A stretch of DNA of 43,779 nt from Thermobifida fusca NBRC 14071 = JCM 3263 (GCF_001592045.1 NZ_BCWB01000018.1:1-43779); one strand, 5' to 3'; positions 9,780-17,754 are shown, counted from the first letter of the stretch. Notes: a model not told the origin generated them from the letters alone. Program-made: numbers and translations.

Positions 9780-10871
9780 ATGACTGAGACGATCCACGAG
9801 GTCGACGTCGCCGTCATCGGTGGCGGACAAGCAGGCCTCGCCTCCGGCTACTTCCTCACCAAACGCGGCTACCGCCCCCACCGCGACTTCGTCATCTTCG
9901 ACCGCTCCCCGCGCCCCGGCGGAGCCTGGCAACACGTGTGGCGCTCCGTCCGCCTCATCTCCCCACCCCACTACACCCGCCTACCCGGACTACCGTGGGA
10001 ACGCCCCTTCCACGGGCCACCCAGCGGAGACGAAGTTGCCGACTACCTCGCCCACTACGAACAGCACTTCCAACTTCCCGTGCTCCGGCCCGCCACCGTC
10101 CACCAAGTCACCAACGACGGCCCCGATCCCACCATCACCCGCACCACCCCGCTCCTCATCACCACCGACCAGGGCACGTGGCGGGCACGGGCCATCATCA
10201 ACGCCACCGGAACCTGGGACGCCCCCTTCATCCCCGCCGTCCCCGGAATCGGCGACTTCCGCGGCCGCCAACTCCACGCCGCCCACTACGACACCCCCCA
10301 CGAGTTCGCCGGCCACCGCGTCATCGTCGTCGGCGGCGGCCACTCCGCGCTCCAAATCCTCGCGGAACTCTCCACCGTCGCCGACACCCTCTGGGTCACC
10401 CGCCGCCCACCCGAATTCCGCACCACCCCACTCACCGAAGCAGAACTCGTCGGAATCACCCGAGCCGTCGCCGCCCACGCCGCCAGCGGCCGCCCACTGC
10501 GCAGCGTCGTCAGCTACACCAAACTCATCGAAACCCCTGAAGTAGCCGCAGCCCGCGAACGCGGCGCCCTCAACCCCCGACCCATGTTCCACCGCATCAC
10601 CCCCCACGGGGTGGCCTGGAACGACGGCACCACCGAACACGCCGACACCATCCTGTGGGCCACCGGCTTCCGCCCCGTCCTCGCCCACCTAGCACCCCTC
10701 CGCCTCCGCTCCCCCCACGGCGGTATCGCCCTCGCCGACACCCACGCCGCCATCGACCCCCGCATCCACCTCGTCGGCTACGGCCCCTCCGCCAGCATGA
10801 TCAGCGTCCACCGCGCCGCCGCCACCGCCGCCCGCGTCCTAGCCGCCAGCCGCCCCCAACCAACGACCTAA
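9780..10871 (+). CDS. Flavin-containing monooxygenase-like NAD(P)/FAD oxidoreductase
   Basis: A 363-residue flavoprotein. The first Rossmann motif is VIGGGQAGLASGYFL near residues 13-27, the second VIVVGGGHSALQIL near 180. ATGFRPVLAHL and GYGPSASMISVHRAA near the C-terminus are standard for the trimeric FMO/CzcO group that oxidises N, S or carbonyl compounds with NAD(P)H. The ATG at 9780 is where family similarity begins, with AAAGGGGG upstream; the longer open frame leftwards is GC-rich noise over the promoter. It is divergent from the FAD monooxygenase. Confidence 0.85.
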   Translation: MTETIHEVDVAVIGGGQAGLASGYFLTKRGYRPHRDFVIFDRSPRPGGAWQHVWRSVRLISPPHYTRLPGLPWERPFHGPPSGDEVADYLAHYEQHFQLPVLRPATVHQVTNDGPDPTITRTTPLLITTDQGTWRARAIINATGTWDAPFIPAVPGIGDFRGRQLHAAHYDTPHEFAGHRVIVVGGGHSALQILAELSTVADTLWVTRRPPEFRTTPLTEAELVGITRAVAAHAASGRPLRSVVSYTKLIETPEVAAARERGALNPRPMFHRITPHGVAWNDGTTEHADTILWATGFRPVLAHLAPLRLRSPHGGIALADTHAAIDPRIHLVGYGPSASMISVHRAAATAARVLAASRPQPTT

Positions 10872-10925
10872 CCTCAACCAAACTTCAACTCCACGAAGCT
10901 GAGCACCACCACCCCCGCCCCTGAC

Positions 10926-10965
10926 CTCGACTTAAGTCGAGAATGAAACCTCAACCTAAGGTGAG
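10926..10965. promoter_or_regulatory. Tandem MerR/SoxR-type palindromes
   Basis: Two 16-bp dyads sit side by side: CTCGACTTAAGTCGAG (10926-10941, perfect) and CTCAACCTAAGGTGAG (10950-10965, one mismatched pair). ACCTCNAC..GTNGAG dyads are the usual operators of MerR-family regulators (SoxR, ZntR). No MerR-type gene or intact target follows; the next sequence is a decayed metal-transport gene on the opposite strand. They are probably left over from a lost regulator or promoter. Confidence 0.45.
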
Positions 10966-11007
10966 ATCCACCGAGACGGGATACGCCCTCCCCACCCCCA
11001 ACCACCA

Positions 11008-11750
11008 CTAAAGCTGACGCACCTCGACAACGGACCCCTCCACACCGGCCTGCTCAGCCACAACAGCAGCAGCACGCCGATGACCCGTCACCATCACCAC
11101 GCGACACCCCGAGCCCCGCAACGCAGCAACCGCCTACACACCCTCGGGACGCAGGCACGGGCCAGCGAGTGCCCACCACGCTCCTCCACGCGGCCGCAAC
11201 CCCCAACACCCGCTCGCGCGCCACCCCGACACCAGTCGCCACCCCAATCACCGCCAGACGGTTATCGGTGAGCGTTCCAGTCTTGTCCACGGCCACCGTC
11301 GCCACCCGACCCAAAACCTCCAACGCCGCCCGCCCCCGATCACAATGCCGTGCCGGGAAGCCCACCCACCGCAACCACCGGAACCGAGAACCCCAACGCG
11401 CACGGCGGAGCCGCAACCAACACCACCAAGGCCCGCTCCATCCCCTCCCGGACCACCCTGGCACGGACAGGCGCCAAACCCAGCAGCGCAGCAACCCCCG
11501 CCGCGTACGCGCAACCAAGAACTCCTCAAGCCCTCACCGCGGCGATCGTCATCAGGGTGCCCACGCCCACGCTGCCCCGCACCGAGCAACACGGCGTGCT
11601 CAGAACAAACGCCCACACCCCACTACCAGTACTGCAGTACACAACACCGGCGGCACCACCTCGGGAACACTCACCCAGCCGCCGCCATACCCCGCGGCGA
11701 AACGCAGCTCCCCGGGCCTACCACAGCTTCTCCAGGGTTCACGCTCGCCC
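11008..11750 (-). pseudogene. Heavy-metal P1B-type ATPase, heavily frameshifted remnant
   Basis: Fragments of one P-type ATPase appear in correct minus-strand order but in different frames: VGVGTLMTIAAV (about 11530-11590), SRHGIVIGGG (about 11333-11365), RVATVAVDKTGTLTDN with the phosphorylated Asp (about 11263-11300), EERGGHSLARA, then VVMVTGHRRAAAAVVAEQ and a stop at 11008. The membrane CPC motif, most of the nucleotide domain and the last helices are lost or scrambled. The family exports Zn, Cd, Pb or Co. It lies directly downstream of the ArsR-type regulator in the same direction, so the pair was probably a metal-resistance operon. Left and right limits are approximate. Confidence 0.75.
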
Positions 11751-11771
11751 ATCTCCTCGCACCCGCACGCC

Positions 11772-12155
11772 TCACTCACCGCACGCTTCCGCCACGGCAT
11801 CCTCGCCCCCGTAATTAGGGCACAACGCGACCGCATTACCCGTGGCAGCCAGCACCACCTCGGCCGCAGCGAGCAGATCGAACAGCTCCCGATGCGCCAG
11901 GGAATAAAACACCTGCCGCCCCTCCGGCCGACCCTTCACCAGCCCGCAATCCCGCAGGCACGCCACATGCTTCGACACCGTGGACTGGGCCAGTCCCAAC
12001 TGGGCCACCAGATCAGCCACCCGCGCCTCCCCCTGCGCCAGCCGACGCACGATCGCCAGCCGGGTGACATCGGAAAGACTGTGGAACAGTGCCTGAGCCG
12101 CTCTCAGATCCGAATCCGCGGGAGAATCACCACTCCGCCCATTAACCATCGCCAT
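11772..12155 (-). CDS. ArsR/SmtB-family metal sensor, CmtR-like
   Basis: A 127-residue winged-helix repressor: LADLVAQLG-type helix, STVSKHVACLRDCGLV recognition helix and GRQVFYSL wing. The two cysteines in ACLRDCGLV correspond to those that bind Cd/Pb in mycobacterial CmtR (SCLRGCGLV), and a third Cys lies C-terminally in ALCPNYG, again as in CmtR. A Cd(II)/Pb(II)-responsive repressor is therefore the best guess. No Shine-Dalgarno precedes the ATG at 12155, but TATTAT lies six bases upstream of it, so the message may be leaderless; ATG 12149 is an alternative. A palindrome covers the start codon, suggesting autorepression. The downstream ATPase is dead, while the divergent transporter is intact. 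Confidence 0.85.
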   Translation of the reverse strand: MAMVNGRSGDSPADSDLRAAQALFHSLSDVTRLAIVRRLAQGEARVADLVAQLGLAQSTVSKHVACLRDCGLVKGRPEGRQVFYSLAHRELFDLLAAAEVVLAATGNAVALCPNYGGEDAVAEACGE

Positions 12156-12167
12156 AAGGCGATAATA
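12148..12167. promoter_or_regulatory. Operator and -10 of the ArsR-type gene
   Basis: ATCGCCATAAGGCGAT (12148-12163) is a perfect dyad (ATCGCC/GGCGAT) spanning the regulator start codon, and TATTAT (minus strand, 12167-12162) is a good -10 placed for transcription to begin at the ATG. A near copy of this element occurs at 13422-13437. Binding by the adjacent ArsR-type protein is inferred from position. Confidence 0.55.
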
Positions 12168-12287
12168 TCGCCGAAATCGAATCACTAAAAAGAGCGAAAA
12201 CACCCCGTCCTAACCCCACCCCACCACCACAGCTAACGTGACACCGATACCACCACACCCGACTGCCACCCGCTCCAAAGAACCGAC

Positions 12288-13259
12288 ATGCCGCTAGCCG
12301 AACGCCTTCAAAGCCTCTTCGTCGCCCTCGCCGCCCTCACAGGACTCGCAACCGGCCTCCTACTCCCCATCGGACCAACAGCCGCCCACGCAGTACTGCC
12401 CGCCCTCATCCTCATGCTCACCGCCGTCTTCCTCCAAATGAACTTCGCCCGCCTAGGCGAAGCACGCCACGCCACCCGCCTGGTCACCACCAGCCTGATC
12501 CTCAACTTCGCCGTCACACCCGCCCTTGCCTGGACTCTAGGTGCCGGACTCCTCACCACACACCCCGACCTACGCATCGGACTCCTCCTCCTGCTCGTCA
12601 CCCCCTGCACCGACTGGTACCTCGTCTTCACCGCCCTTGCCCACGGCCACACCGGCCTCGCCACCGCCCTCCTCCCCGTCAACCTCCTCCTGCAACTCGC
12701 CTTACTCCCCGGCTATGTCCTCCTGCTCGGCGGCAACGCAGCCATGGTCGACGCCACCACCCTCACCGAATCAGTACTCCTCGTCCTCGCCCTCCCCCTC
12801 ACCACCGCCCTAGGACTGCGCTGGATCGCAACCCGCCTCAAAGGAGCCCACTGGAGACACCGCTTCCTCACCACCCCCGCCAGCCGCCTCGTCCTCCCTC
12901 TGCTGTATGCCGCAGTATTCGCCATGTTCGCCGGACAGGCCCGCACCGTCGTGACCCACGCCCCCGACCTCATCGCTCTGCTACCACCCTTGGCAATCTT
13001 CTTCACCGCCCTCCCCGCCACCGCCACCGCCACCGCCCGAATCCTGCGACTTCCCCCCGACCAACGCGTCACCCTGGTCATGACCACCACGGCCCGCAAT
13101 TCACCCACCGCCCTCGCCATCGCAGTCGCCGCGTTCCCCGACCGCCCCCTCATCGCCGTCGCCCTCGTCATCGGCCCGCTCCTGGAAATCCCCGTTCTCA
13201 CCCTCCTCACCCAACTCGTGCGGATACGCCCTCCCCACACCACCTCCTCACCCCGCTAA
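12288..13259 (+). CDS. BASS/ACR3-like membrane transporter
   Basis: A 323-residue polytopic protein with about nine or ten hydrophobic helices and short loops. The TPCTDWYLVFTALAHGHTGLA segment and the late ARNSPTALAIAVAAF segment match the two conserved substrate-site helices of the bile acid:Na+ symporter/ACR3 superfamily (ACR3 arsenite exporters have APCTAMVLVW at the first). It is transcribed divergently from the ArsR-type regulator, so export of arsenite or another toxic ion or anion under its control is likely, although the regulator looks Cd/Pb-like. The ATG at 12288 has only a weak AAAGAA ribosome site. Confidence 0.75.
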   Translation: MPLAERLQSLFVALAALTGLATGLLLPIGPTAAHAVLPALILMLTAVFLQMNFARLGEARHATRLVTTSLILNFAVTPALAWTLGAGLLTTHPDLRIGLLLLLVTPCTDWYLVFTALAHGHTGLATALLPVNLLLQLALLPGYVLLLGGNAAMVDATTLTESVLLVLALPLTTALGLRWIATRLKGAHWRHRFLTTPASRLVLPLLYAAVFAMFAGQARTVVTHAPDLIALLPPLAIFFTALPATATATARILRLPPDQRVTLVMTTTARNSPTALAIAVAAFPDRPLIAVALVIGPLLEIPVLTLLTQLVRIRPPHTTSSPR

Positions 13260-13340
13260 AGCTGGAGCAGCCCGCCACCACACCCCTGCCAGATCACCGT
13301 GGAGAGCGTGAACGCCACCCCGCCAAGCAAGAAGCCACTC
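13256..13340 (-). pseudogene. Possible second P-type ATPase C-terminal tail
   Basis: The minus strand reads GFLLGGVAFTLSTVIWQG and ends with a stop at 13256, resembling a last transmembrane helix of a P1B ATPase. The flanking sequence GGATACGCCCTCCCCAC and the CTAAAGCTG around the stop match the end of the ATPase remnant at 10979-11014. A duplicate regulator start lies 80 bases upstream, so this may be the stump of a second regulator-ATPase unit. Short and weak on its own. Confidence 0.35.
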
Positions 13341-13421
13341 GACGTCCAGCCGCACCCCAACCCGAAAACCACGCAAGTGTCTCCGCGCACCCATTGCCCA
13401 CCCCCACCCACCGTGCTATCA

Positions 13422-13455
13422 ATCGCCATAAAGCGATGACATTCACTAAAAAGAA
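13422..13455. repeat. Second copy of the ArsR-type operator/promoter
   Basis: ATCGCCATAAAGCGAT (13422-13437) followed by an ACTAAAAAGA tract repeats the arrangement at 12148-12195 (ATCGCCATAAGGCGAT...TCACTAAAAAGAG). On the minus strand an ATG then begins a peptide MAIDSTVGGGG, matching the position of MAMVNGRSG in the intact regulator, but it soon loses similarity. It marks a duplicated and then deleted regulator gene. Confidence 0.6.
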
Positions 13456-13481
13456 TCATTACGAACAATGAAGCGAACCTG

Positions 13482-13643
13482 ACTCCGCTGTGCATCGGCG
13501 GCACCCTGGACCGAAGCAAACCCGCTGACTCCGATAGCAGCGAGTTCATGTACGGAACGCCCGACACCTGGGCACAGGGCACCCACCGCGCAGGTCCCAA
13601 TCCCGGAGACTGGGACGACTTTATTGAACACTGGTGCTTCTGA
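13482..13643 (+). pseudogene. 3' fragment of an unidentified gene
   Basis: The frame ending in TGA at 13643 reads LCIGGTLDRSKPADSDSS, then FMYGTPDTWAQGTHRAGPNP and GDWDDFIEHWCF, which has the composition of a real soluble protein. No start codon or ribosome site precedes it: the frame runs straight into the copied regulator promoter. It looks like the tail of a gene cut by the rearrangement. A terminator hairpin follows at 13683. I do not recognise the family. Confidence 0.45.
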
Positions 13644-13682
13644 CGCTCAAATGGGCCTCAGGTTCGAGACTCTCGCTTGACG

Positions 13683-13720
13683 TTGGGGGCCGACGCTTCG
13701 AAGATGGCGTCGGCCCCCAA
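13683..13720 (+). terminator. Hairpin terminator
   Basis: Perfect 14-bp stem TTGGGGGCCGACGC (13683-13696) / its complement (13707-13720) with a 10-base loop, 40 bases after the stop of the broken gene and 20 bases before the next start. It presumably terminated the broken gene. Confidence 0.65.
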
Positions 13721-13739
13721 CTCATATGGAAGCAGGCCC

Positions 13740-14327
13740 ATGGTGCGCGTGGTCGCCAAGATAGTTCTTGCCCTGTTGGCTGCGGTTGGTGGCGTGGTAC
13801 TGCCTGCCCTGGCTTTCTTCTTCGGAGGTGTGGTCACGTTCTATACTCTGCGGCTTTCCGGTGCTGGTTGTGTTTATTGGCCCGATACCGATCCGCCCGA
13901 GTACGACTGCGACTACATGGGCTATGTGATTCCCGTTCTGCTCGGCGGGTTCCTTGTTGGCCTGGTCGTGTTTGTCGCCTACGTCCTGCTGCTGCGGTGG
14001 TTTCGTGCCCGGCCTCTCACAGAAGCCGTGGCCGGAGTGCTGCTCGGCGTTGTCCTCACCCTGGCGGGGGTGGTGCTGTTCGCTGCGGCCTTCTTTCTGG
14101 GGGGTGCGGCGGGACTCGCCATCGTCCAGAACTTCGACATCGTCTGCGTGAACTCCTGGACGGGAGCGGTACCGCCGGAGAACACCTGCCGAAACACCGA
14201 CTATGTCACGCCCGTCCTGCTCGGTGGACTCGTGACCGGTACCGCCACTGCCGCCGTCTACGGACTGGGACTCCGGTGGCTCCGCCGAAGAAGAGCAGAA
14301 GCCCTCGCTGCCACTAGGGACGAATAG
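13740..14327 (+). CDS. Four-helix membrane protein with internal duplication, hypothetical
   Basis: A 195-residue membrane protein. Two similar halves each contain a pair of hydrophobic helices, a Cys-containing outer loop, and a YVIPVLLGGFLVG or YVTPVLLGGLVTG helix. Loop cysteines (AGCVYWPDT...YDCDYMG and DIVCVNSW...NTCRNTD) are repeated in both halves, so each loop may hold a disulfide. Function unknown. The ATG at 13740 is chosen for GGAAGCAGG upstream and because the helix begins right after it. It is flanked by the hairpin at 13683 and no operon partner. Confidence 0.65.
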   Translation: MVRVVAKIVLALLAAVGGVVLPALAFFFGGVVTFYTLRLSGAGCVYWPDTDPPEYDCDYMGYVIPVLLGGFLVGLVVFVAYVLLLRWFRARPLTEAVAGVLLGVVLTLAGVVLFAAAFFLGGAAGLAIVQNFDIVCVNSWTGAVPPENTCRNTDYVTPVLLGGLVTGTATAAVYGLGLRWLRRRRAEALAATRDE

Positions 14328-14543
14328 CCCCACAACGGAGACGAGAACTGAGAGGGCAGGGGTAAGAGCACGCCTGTTCCCGATGTCTTTTCCGGCAGGG
14401 TGGACCACCCAGGAGAAGGCCCCGAGGTACAAGAAACGTTCGGGACCACGGCAGCTCCGGTGGGTGTGCCGGGATGCGGGGCTGGTTTTTGTTAACGTCC
14501 CAATTGAGAGAGCTAGCAACGAACCCTGGGGGAGGGGCCCACC

Positions 14544-15152
14544 ATGGCCACAGCCGCACTCATCCTCTACCTCATCGGCCTCATCACCGCATTCGGCATA
14601 CGCACCCTTACCACATGACGGCGCACCGGCGACACCGGATTCCGCAAACCCAACACCGCCCCCTTCACCGCCCCATGGTGGGGAACCGTCCTGTTCACCA
14701 GCGCACTCGTCCTCGGCCTGCTCGCTCCCGTAACCGGAATGCTCGAACTCGCAGCGGTAAGACCACCCACAGCAATAGGAATCGCCGGACTCGCCACCAT
14801 GCTCCTCGGACTCATCCTCGTCCTCATCTCCCAAGCAGCAATGGGCGAATCCTGGCGTATCGGCGTAGACGAAACCGAGCACACCGCCCTCGTCACCCAC
14901 GGTGTCTTCGCGCTCATCCGCAACCCCATCTTCACGGGAATGGGCGTAGTACTCGTCGGCCAGCTCCTCGCCGTCCCCTCACTCACCGCCGCAGCCGCCC
15001 TCGCAGCTTTCACCGCAGCAGTCCAAATTCAAGTCCGCGCTATCGAAGAGCCCTACCTCCTCCGCACTCACGGAGAGGCCTACCGCTCCTACGCAGCCCG
15101 CACCGGACGCTTCCTCCCGCTCATCGGCCGATGGCGCCCCACCGACAAGTGA
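14544..15152 (+). pseudogene. Isoprenylcysteine carboxyl methyltransferase-like gene with in-frame TGA
   Basis: Reading from ATG 14544, behind a good GGGGGAGGGG ribosome site, gives MATAALILYLIGLI, then FGIRTLTT, TGA (14616-14618), RRTGDTGFRK and the rest of an intact frame to 15152. Homologues have Trp at the stop (W-RRTG-TGFR), so this is a single TGG-to-TGA change. The remainder is a normal ICMT/PEMT-type membrane methyltransferase: GESWRIGVDE, VTHGVFALIRNPIFTG (SAM site) and AIEEPYLLRTHGEAYRSYAARTGR. Downstream reinitiation at ATG 14739 would give 137 residues lacking the first helices. A sequencing error at one base is the alternative. Confidence 0.75.
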
Positions 15153-15906
15153 CACACGACGAAGCCGAGCTCGGCCGCCCCCGGTTCGCATACATCCCCA
15201 GCACGCGCCAGCAAAAGACCCCATCTCCATGAAAAAGAAACACCCATCGATCGACGCAACTACTCGGCAGTCCTGACCCGCACCGTAAGAAAACTCGAGA
15301 ATGTCAGGGGCCGAGGGATCCCCGTTCTGCGGAGCGGCGTACTGAGCCATGATCGCCAGGACAGTCTCCGCAGAAGCCAGGGGAGCGTCTCACCATTGCG
15401 CCAACCCTTTGGACATGAAACCGCTCGCCACCAGCACCATCATCATGCATCACGCTAGAGGACTACGCTCTTTCGTTTCAGAATCCCGGATACCAAGCCG
15501 GCTATGAGAAACGGTTACATAGTTAGCTGATTTGTGTTTATTGATTTTGGTGGGTTTTGGTTGGTTTTTCGACGGTGGGTTTTATGTTCATTTAAGCATC
15601 ACCTTTACAATGTAGATCAAAACAAGTGAAAGCAGGGAACGCCTTCTCCTTCTCTTTCTCTCCCTGTTTCTTGCTGGGCGGACTCACCGCTTCTCCTCCT
15701 TCTCCCATCAAACTCGCGCAAGGAGGCAGCGCTGAGCCCACTTCCTTGAGCTGCGCCCCTTTTCTCCTCCCCACAACTCCCCCACTACGTGGCGGTCGCC
15801 GCATCAGCTCACGAGCCGAGCGCCAGACGGCCCCATCGTGTGCGTGAGAGGGGCAACCGCGCCCAGCCGCTGCGGCAGTGGTGGTCATCCATGGTTGACT
15901 GCCTTC
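15153..15906. other. Long intergenic region
   Basis: About 750 bases without a supported gene. Around 15520-15620 it becomes AT-rich (TTTGTGTTTATTGATTTTGG) and holds TTTACAATGTAGAT at 15604-15617. Remaining frames are low-complexity or mirror each other. The promoter of the amidase gene should be in the right part. Confidence 0.5.
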
Positions 15907-17133
15907 ATGTCGAGGTCTTCCATATCTGCCCTGCCGCCGAGCTCTTCCGGTGGTATTTCGGACCCTCGTGGTGACCACCCATCGCTGTGGCGGGTGGCAG
16001 GTGATCCGCTTATCCCCGCCATCCGCGAGGGTGCGCTCTCCGGGTTTCGGGTTGCAGTGAAGGATCTCTTCGCGGTCGCCGGATACGCGATCGGAGCGGG
16101 AAACCCGACCTGGCTCCATGAAGCCCCGGTGGAAACAGACCACGCCCCGGCTGTTCGGGCCCTCCTGCACGCAGGGGCCGACATTGTGGGAATCGTGCAG
16201 ACCGCTGAGTTCGCCTACGGTCTGACCGGCATCAACCAGCACTATGGGACACCGCCGAATCCCGCCTCCCCCGGTCGGGTTCCTGGAGGATCATCGAGCG
16301 GGTCAGCCAGCGCCGTCGCCCTCGGGCTGGCCGATATCGGCTTGGGAAGCGACACGGCAGGCTCGATCCGCATACCAGCCTCCTACTGTGGGCTGTGCAG
16401 TCTGCGCCCCACCCACGGCATGGTCCCCACTGCCGGAAGCATCGGGTTGGCTCCCTCTCTCGACACTGTCGGGTGGATCACCCGGACACCACGGCTGCTC
16501 AACCGAGTCTCTGACGTGCTTCTACCGCAGCGCTCCGCGCCACCGATCCGCCGACTCCTCTTGGCGGTCGACCTGTTTGATCTGGTTGAACCTGCGGTGC
16601 GGGACATGCTGGTGGACGAAGCCCACGAGTGGGCGCAGCAGACCGGTCTCCCCTTGCACCCTGTGGACTCCACCTGTGCTGCGCACCTGGAAGAGTGGGC
16701 GGAAGCGGTGGGCATCATCCAAGCCGTGGAGATGTGGCAGACTCACGGCCGCTGGCTGCGGGAGCACGCCGGCGCGGTGTCTTCCCTTGTCGCCGACGCC
16801 ATCGCCGCTGGGGAAGCTATTCCCGAAGACTACCTGGAGTGGGCGCAGGAGACGGCCTGCCGCGGGCGGCGTCTCCTCGCTGAACTGGTTCCGCCCGACA
16901 CCGCGCTGGTGCAGCCAGCAGCACCGACCACACCTCCCCCACCTGAGCAGGCCATGAGCGACCTCGACCTGCTCACAACGACCGTGATGTTCGTGTGCGC
17001 GGCGAGCATGGCGGGCTTGCCCGTACTCACTCTTCCCGGGGTGCGCACGTCGGCTGGCCCGATCGGGCTGAGTCTGCTCGCGGCTGCCGGAAGCGACCGT
17101 GCTCTCAGCGCTCTCGTCGCCGAACTTGAATAG
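15907..17133 (+). CDS. Amidase-signature family hydrolase
   Basis: A protein of about 408 residues with the complete amidase-signature active site: catalytic Lys in RVAVKDLFAVAG, GGSSSGSASAVALG with the cis-Ser, and GSDTAGSIRIPASYCGL with the nucleophilic Ser. Family members hydrolyse amide bonds in diverse substrates, or act as allophanate hydrolase or GatA; at this short length and without gatB/C neighbours it is a stand-alone amidase of unknown substrate. The C-terminus GLPVLTLPG...GPIGLSLLA closes the fold. The start is uncertain: ATG 15907 precedes the family similarity but has no clear ribosome site; an in-frame GTG lies at 15838. Confidence 0.8.
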   Translation: MSRSSISALPPSSSGGISDPRGDHPSLWRVAGDPLIPAIREGALSGFRVAVKDLFAVAGYAIGAGNPTWLHEAPVETDHAPAVRALLHAGADIVGIVQTAEFAYGLTGINQHYGTPPNPASPGRVPGGSSSGSASAVALGLADIGLGSDTAGSIRIPASYCGLCSLRPTHGMVPTAGSIGLAPSLDTVGWITRTPRLLNRVSDVLLPQRSAPPIRRLLLAVDLFDLVEPAVRDMLVDEAHEWAQQTGLPLHPVDSTCAAHLEEWAEAVGIIQAVEMWQTHGRWLREHAGAVSSLVADAIAAGEAIPEDYLEWAQETACRGRRLLAELVPPDTALVQPAAPTTPPPPEQAMSDLDLLTTTVMFVCAASMAGLPVLTLPGVRTSAGPIGLSLLAAAGSDRALSALVAELE

Positions 17134-17285
17134 TCGCCGAGGCGCGCAGGAGAAGCACGCGGATCTCGCGGCCACGATGCTGCCACCCGTGGGAAAGGCT
17201 CATCCGGTGGGTTTTCTGGTGTGCGGCTGGAAGGCCTGTTCCACGGGTGGCGTGCGGACGACCAGTTCCGGTGGCGGATACGGGG

Positions 17286-17660
17286 TCAGGCGCTGCGGGT
17301 CGGCCACGGAGTGGTGGGTTGGAGCACGGCTTCGCTCAGAGCCTGAGTGCGGAACTCTGTGATCTGCTGATATTCGGGGTCCTCAACCATACGGATGAAT
17401 GCTTCCCGGCTGGGGTAGCGGACGAGCAGCACCGCGTCCCACGCTTGTCCTTCCTCAGCGACCAGGGGAGTAGCGCCGTCGCCGGCGTAGACCAGTTCAG
17501 CCCCGTACTTGTGGAGGATCTGGCGTGCCCGCCGAGTGTACTCCGCGTAGGAGGCTCGGCCTTCTGGGGCGAAGCGCAGCAGGTTGAGCATGACAATAGG
17601 GCCGCCGGGATCCTCGTCGAGGAAGCGGGCAAGGTCCGCGCGCGTGGGGTCAACTGCCAT
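17286..17660 (-). CDS. DUF1330 family protein
   Basis: A 124-residue protein with a dimeric alpha/beta-barrel (EthD/ABM-like) pattern: PIVMLNLLRFAPEGRASY, YTRRARQILHKYGAELVY, and WDAVLLVRYPSREAFIRM. DUF1330 members are small proteins often near oxidoreductases; biochemical function is not established. The ATG at 17660 has AAGGAG eight bases upstream. A TetR-type operator lies about 75 bases before the start. Confidence 0.85.
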   Translation of the reverse strand: MAVDPTRADLARFLDEDPGGPIVMLNLLRFAPEGRASYAEYTRRARQILHKYGAELVYAGDGATPLVAEEGQAWDAVLLVRYPSREAFIRMVEDPEYQQITEFRTQALSEAVLQPTTPWPTRSA

Positions 17661-17732
17661 GGGGAGGGCTCCTTTGCTGTCAGGATGAAGGGCGGGTGGC
17701 CTTCTGGAGAAGGCAGTAGCCCCACCACTATG

Positions 17733-17754
17733 ACATACCGCATGGTCGGTATGT
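17733..17754. promoter_or_regulatory. TetR-type operator
   Basis: ACATACCG (17733-17740) and CGGTATGT (17747-17754) form a perfect 8-bp dyad around CATGGT. This is the ATACCGN(x)CGGTAT form common among actinobacterial TetR-family operators. It lies upstream of the DUF1330 gene. No TetR gene is present nearby, so its regulator must be elsewhere. Confidence 0.6.

Noticed and set aside
14616-14618. TGA read as tryptophan or selenocysteine in the methyltransferase gene
   Set aside because: Homologues have Trp here and actinobacteria use TGA as stop; there is no selenocysteine context. A nonsense change is simpler.
15592-16242. 216-codon minus-strand frame overlapping the amidase start
   Set aside because: Antisense to a clear amidase gene; low-complexity end and no homology.
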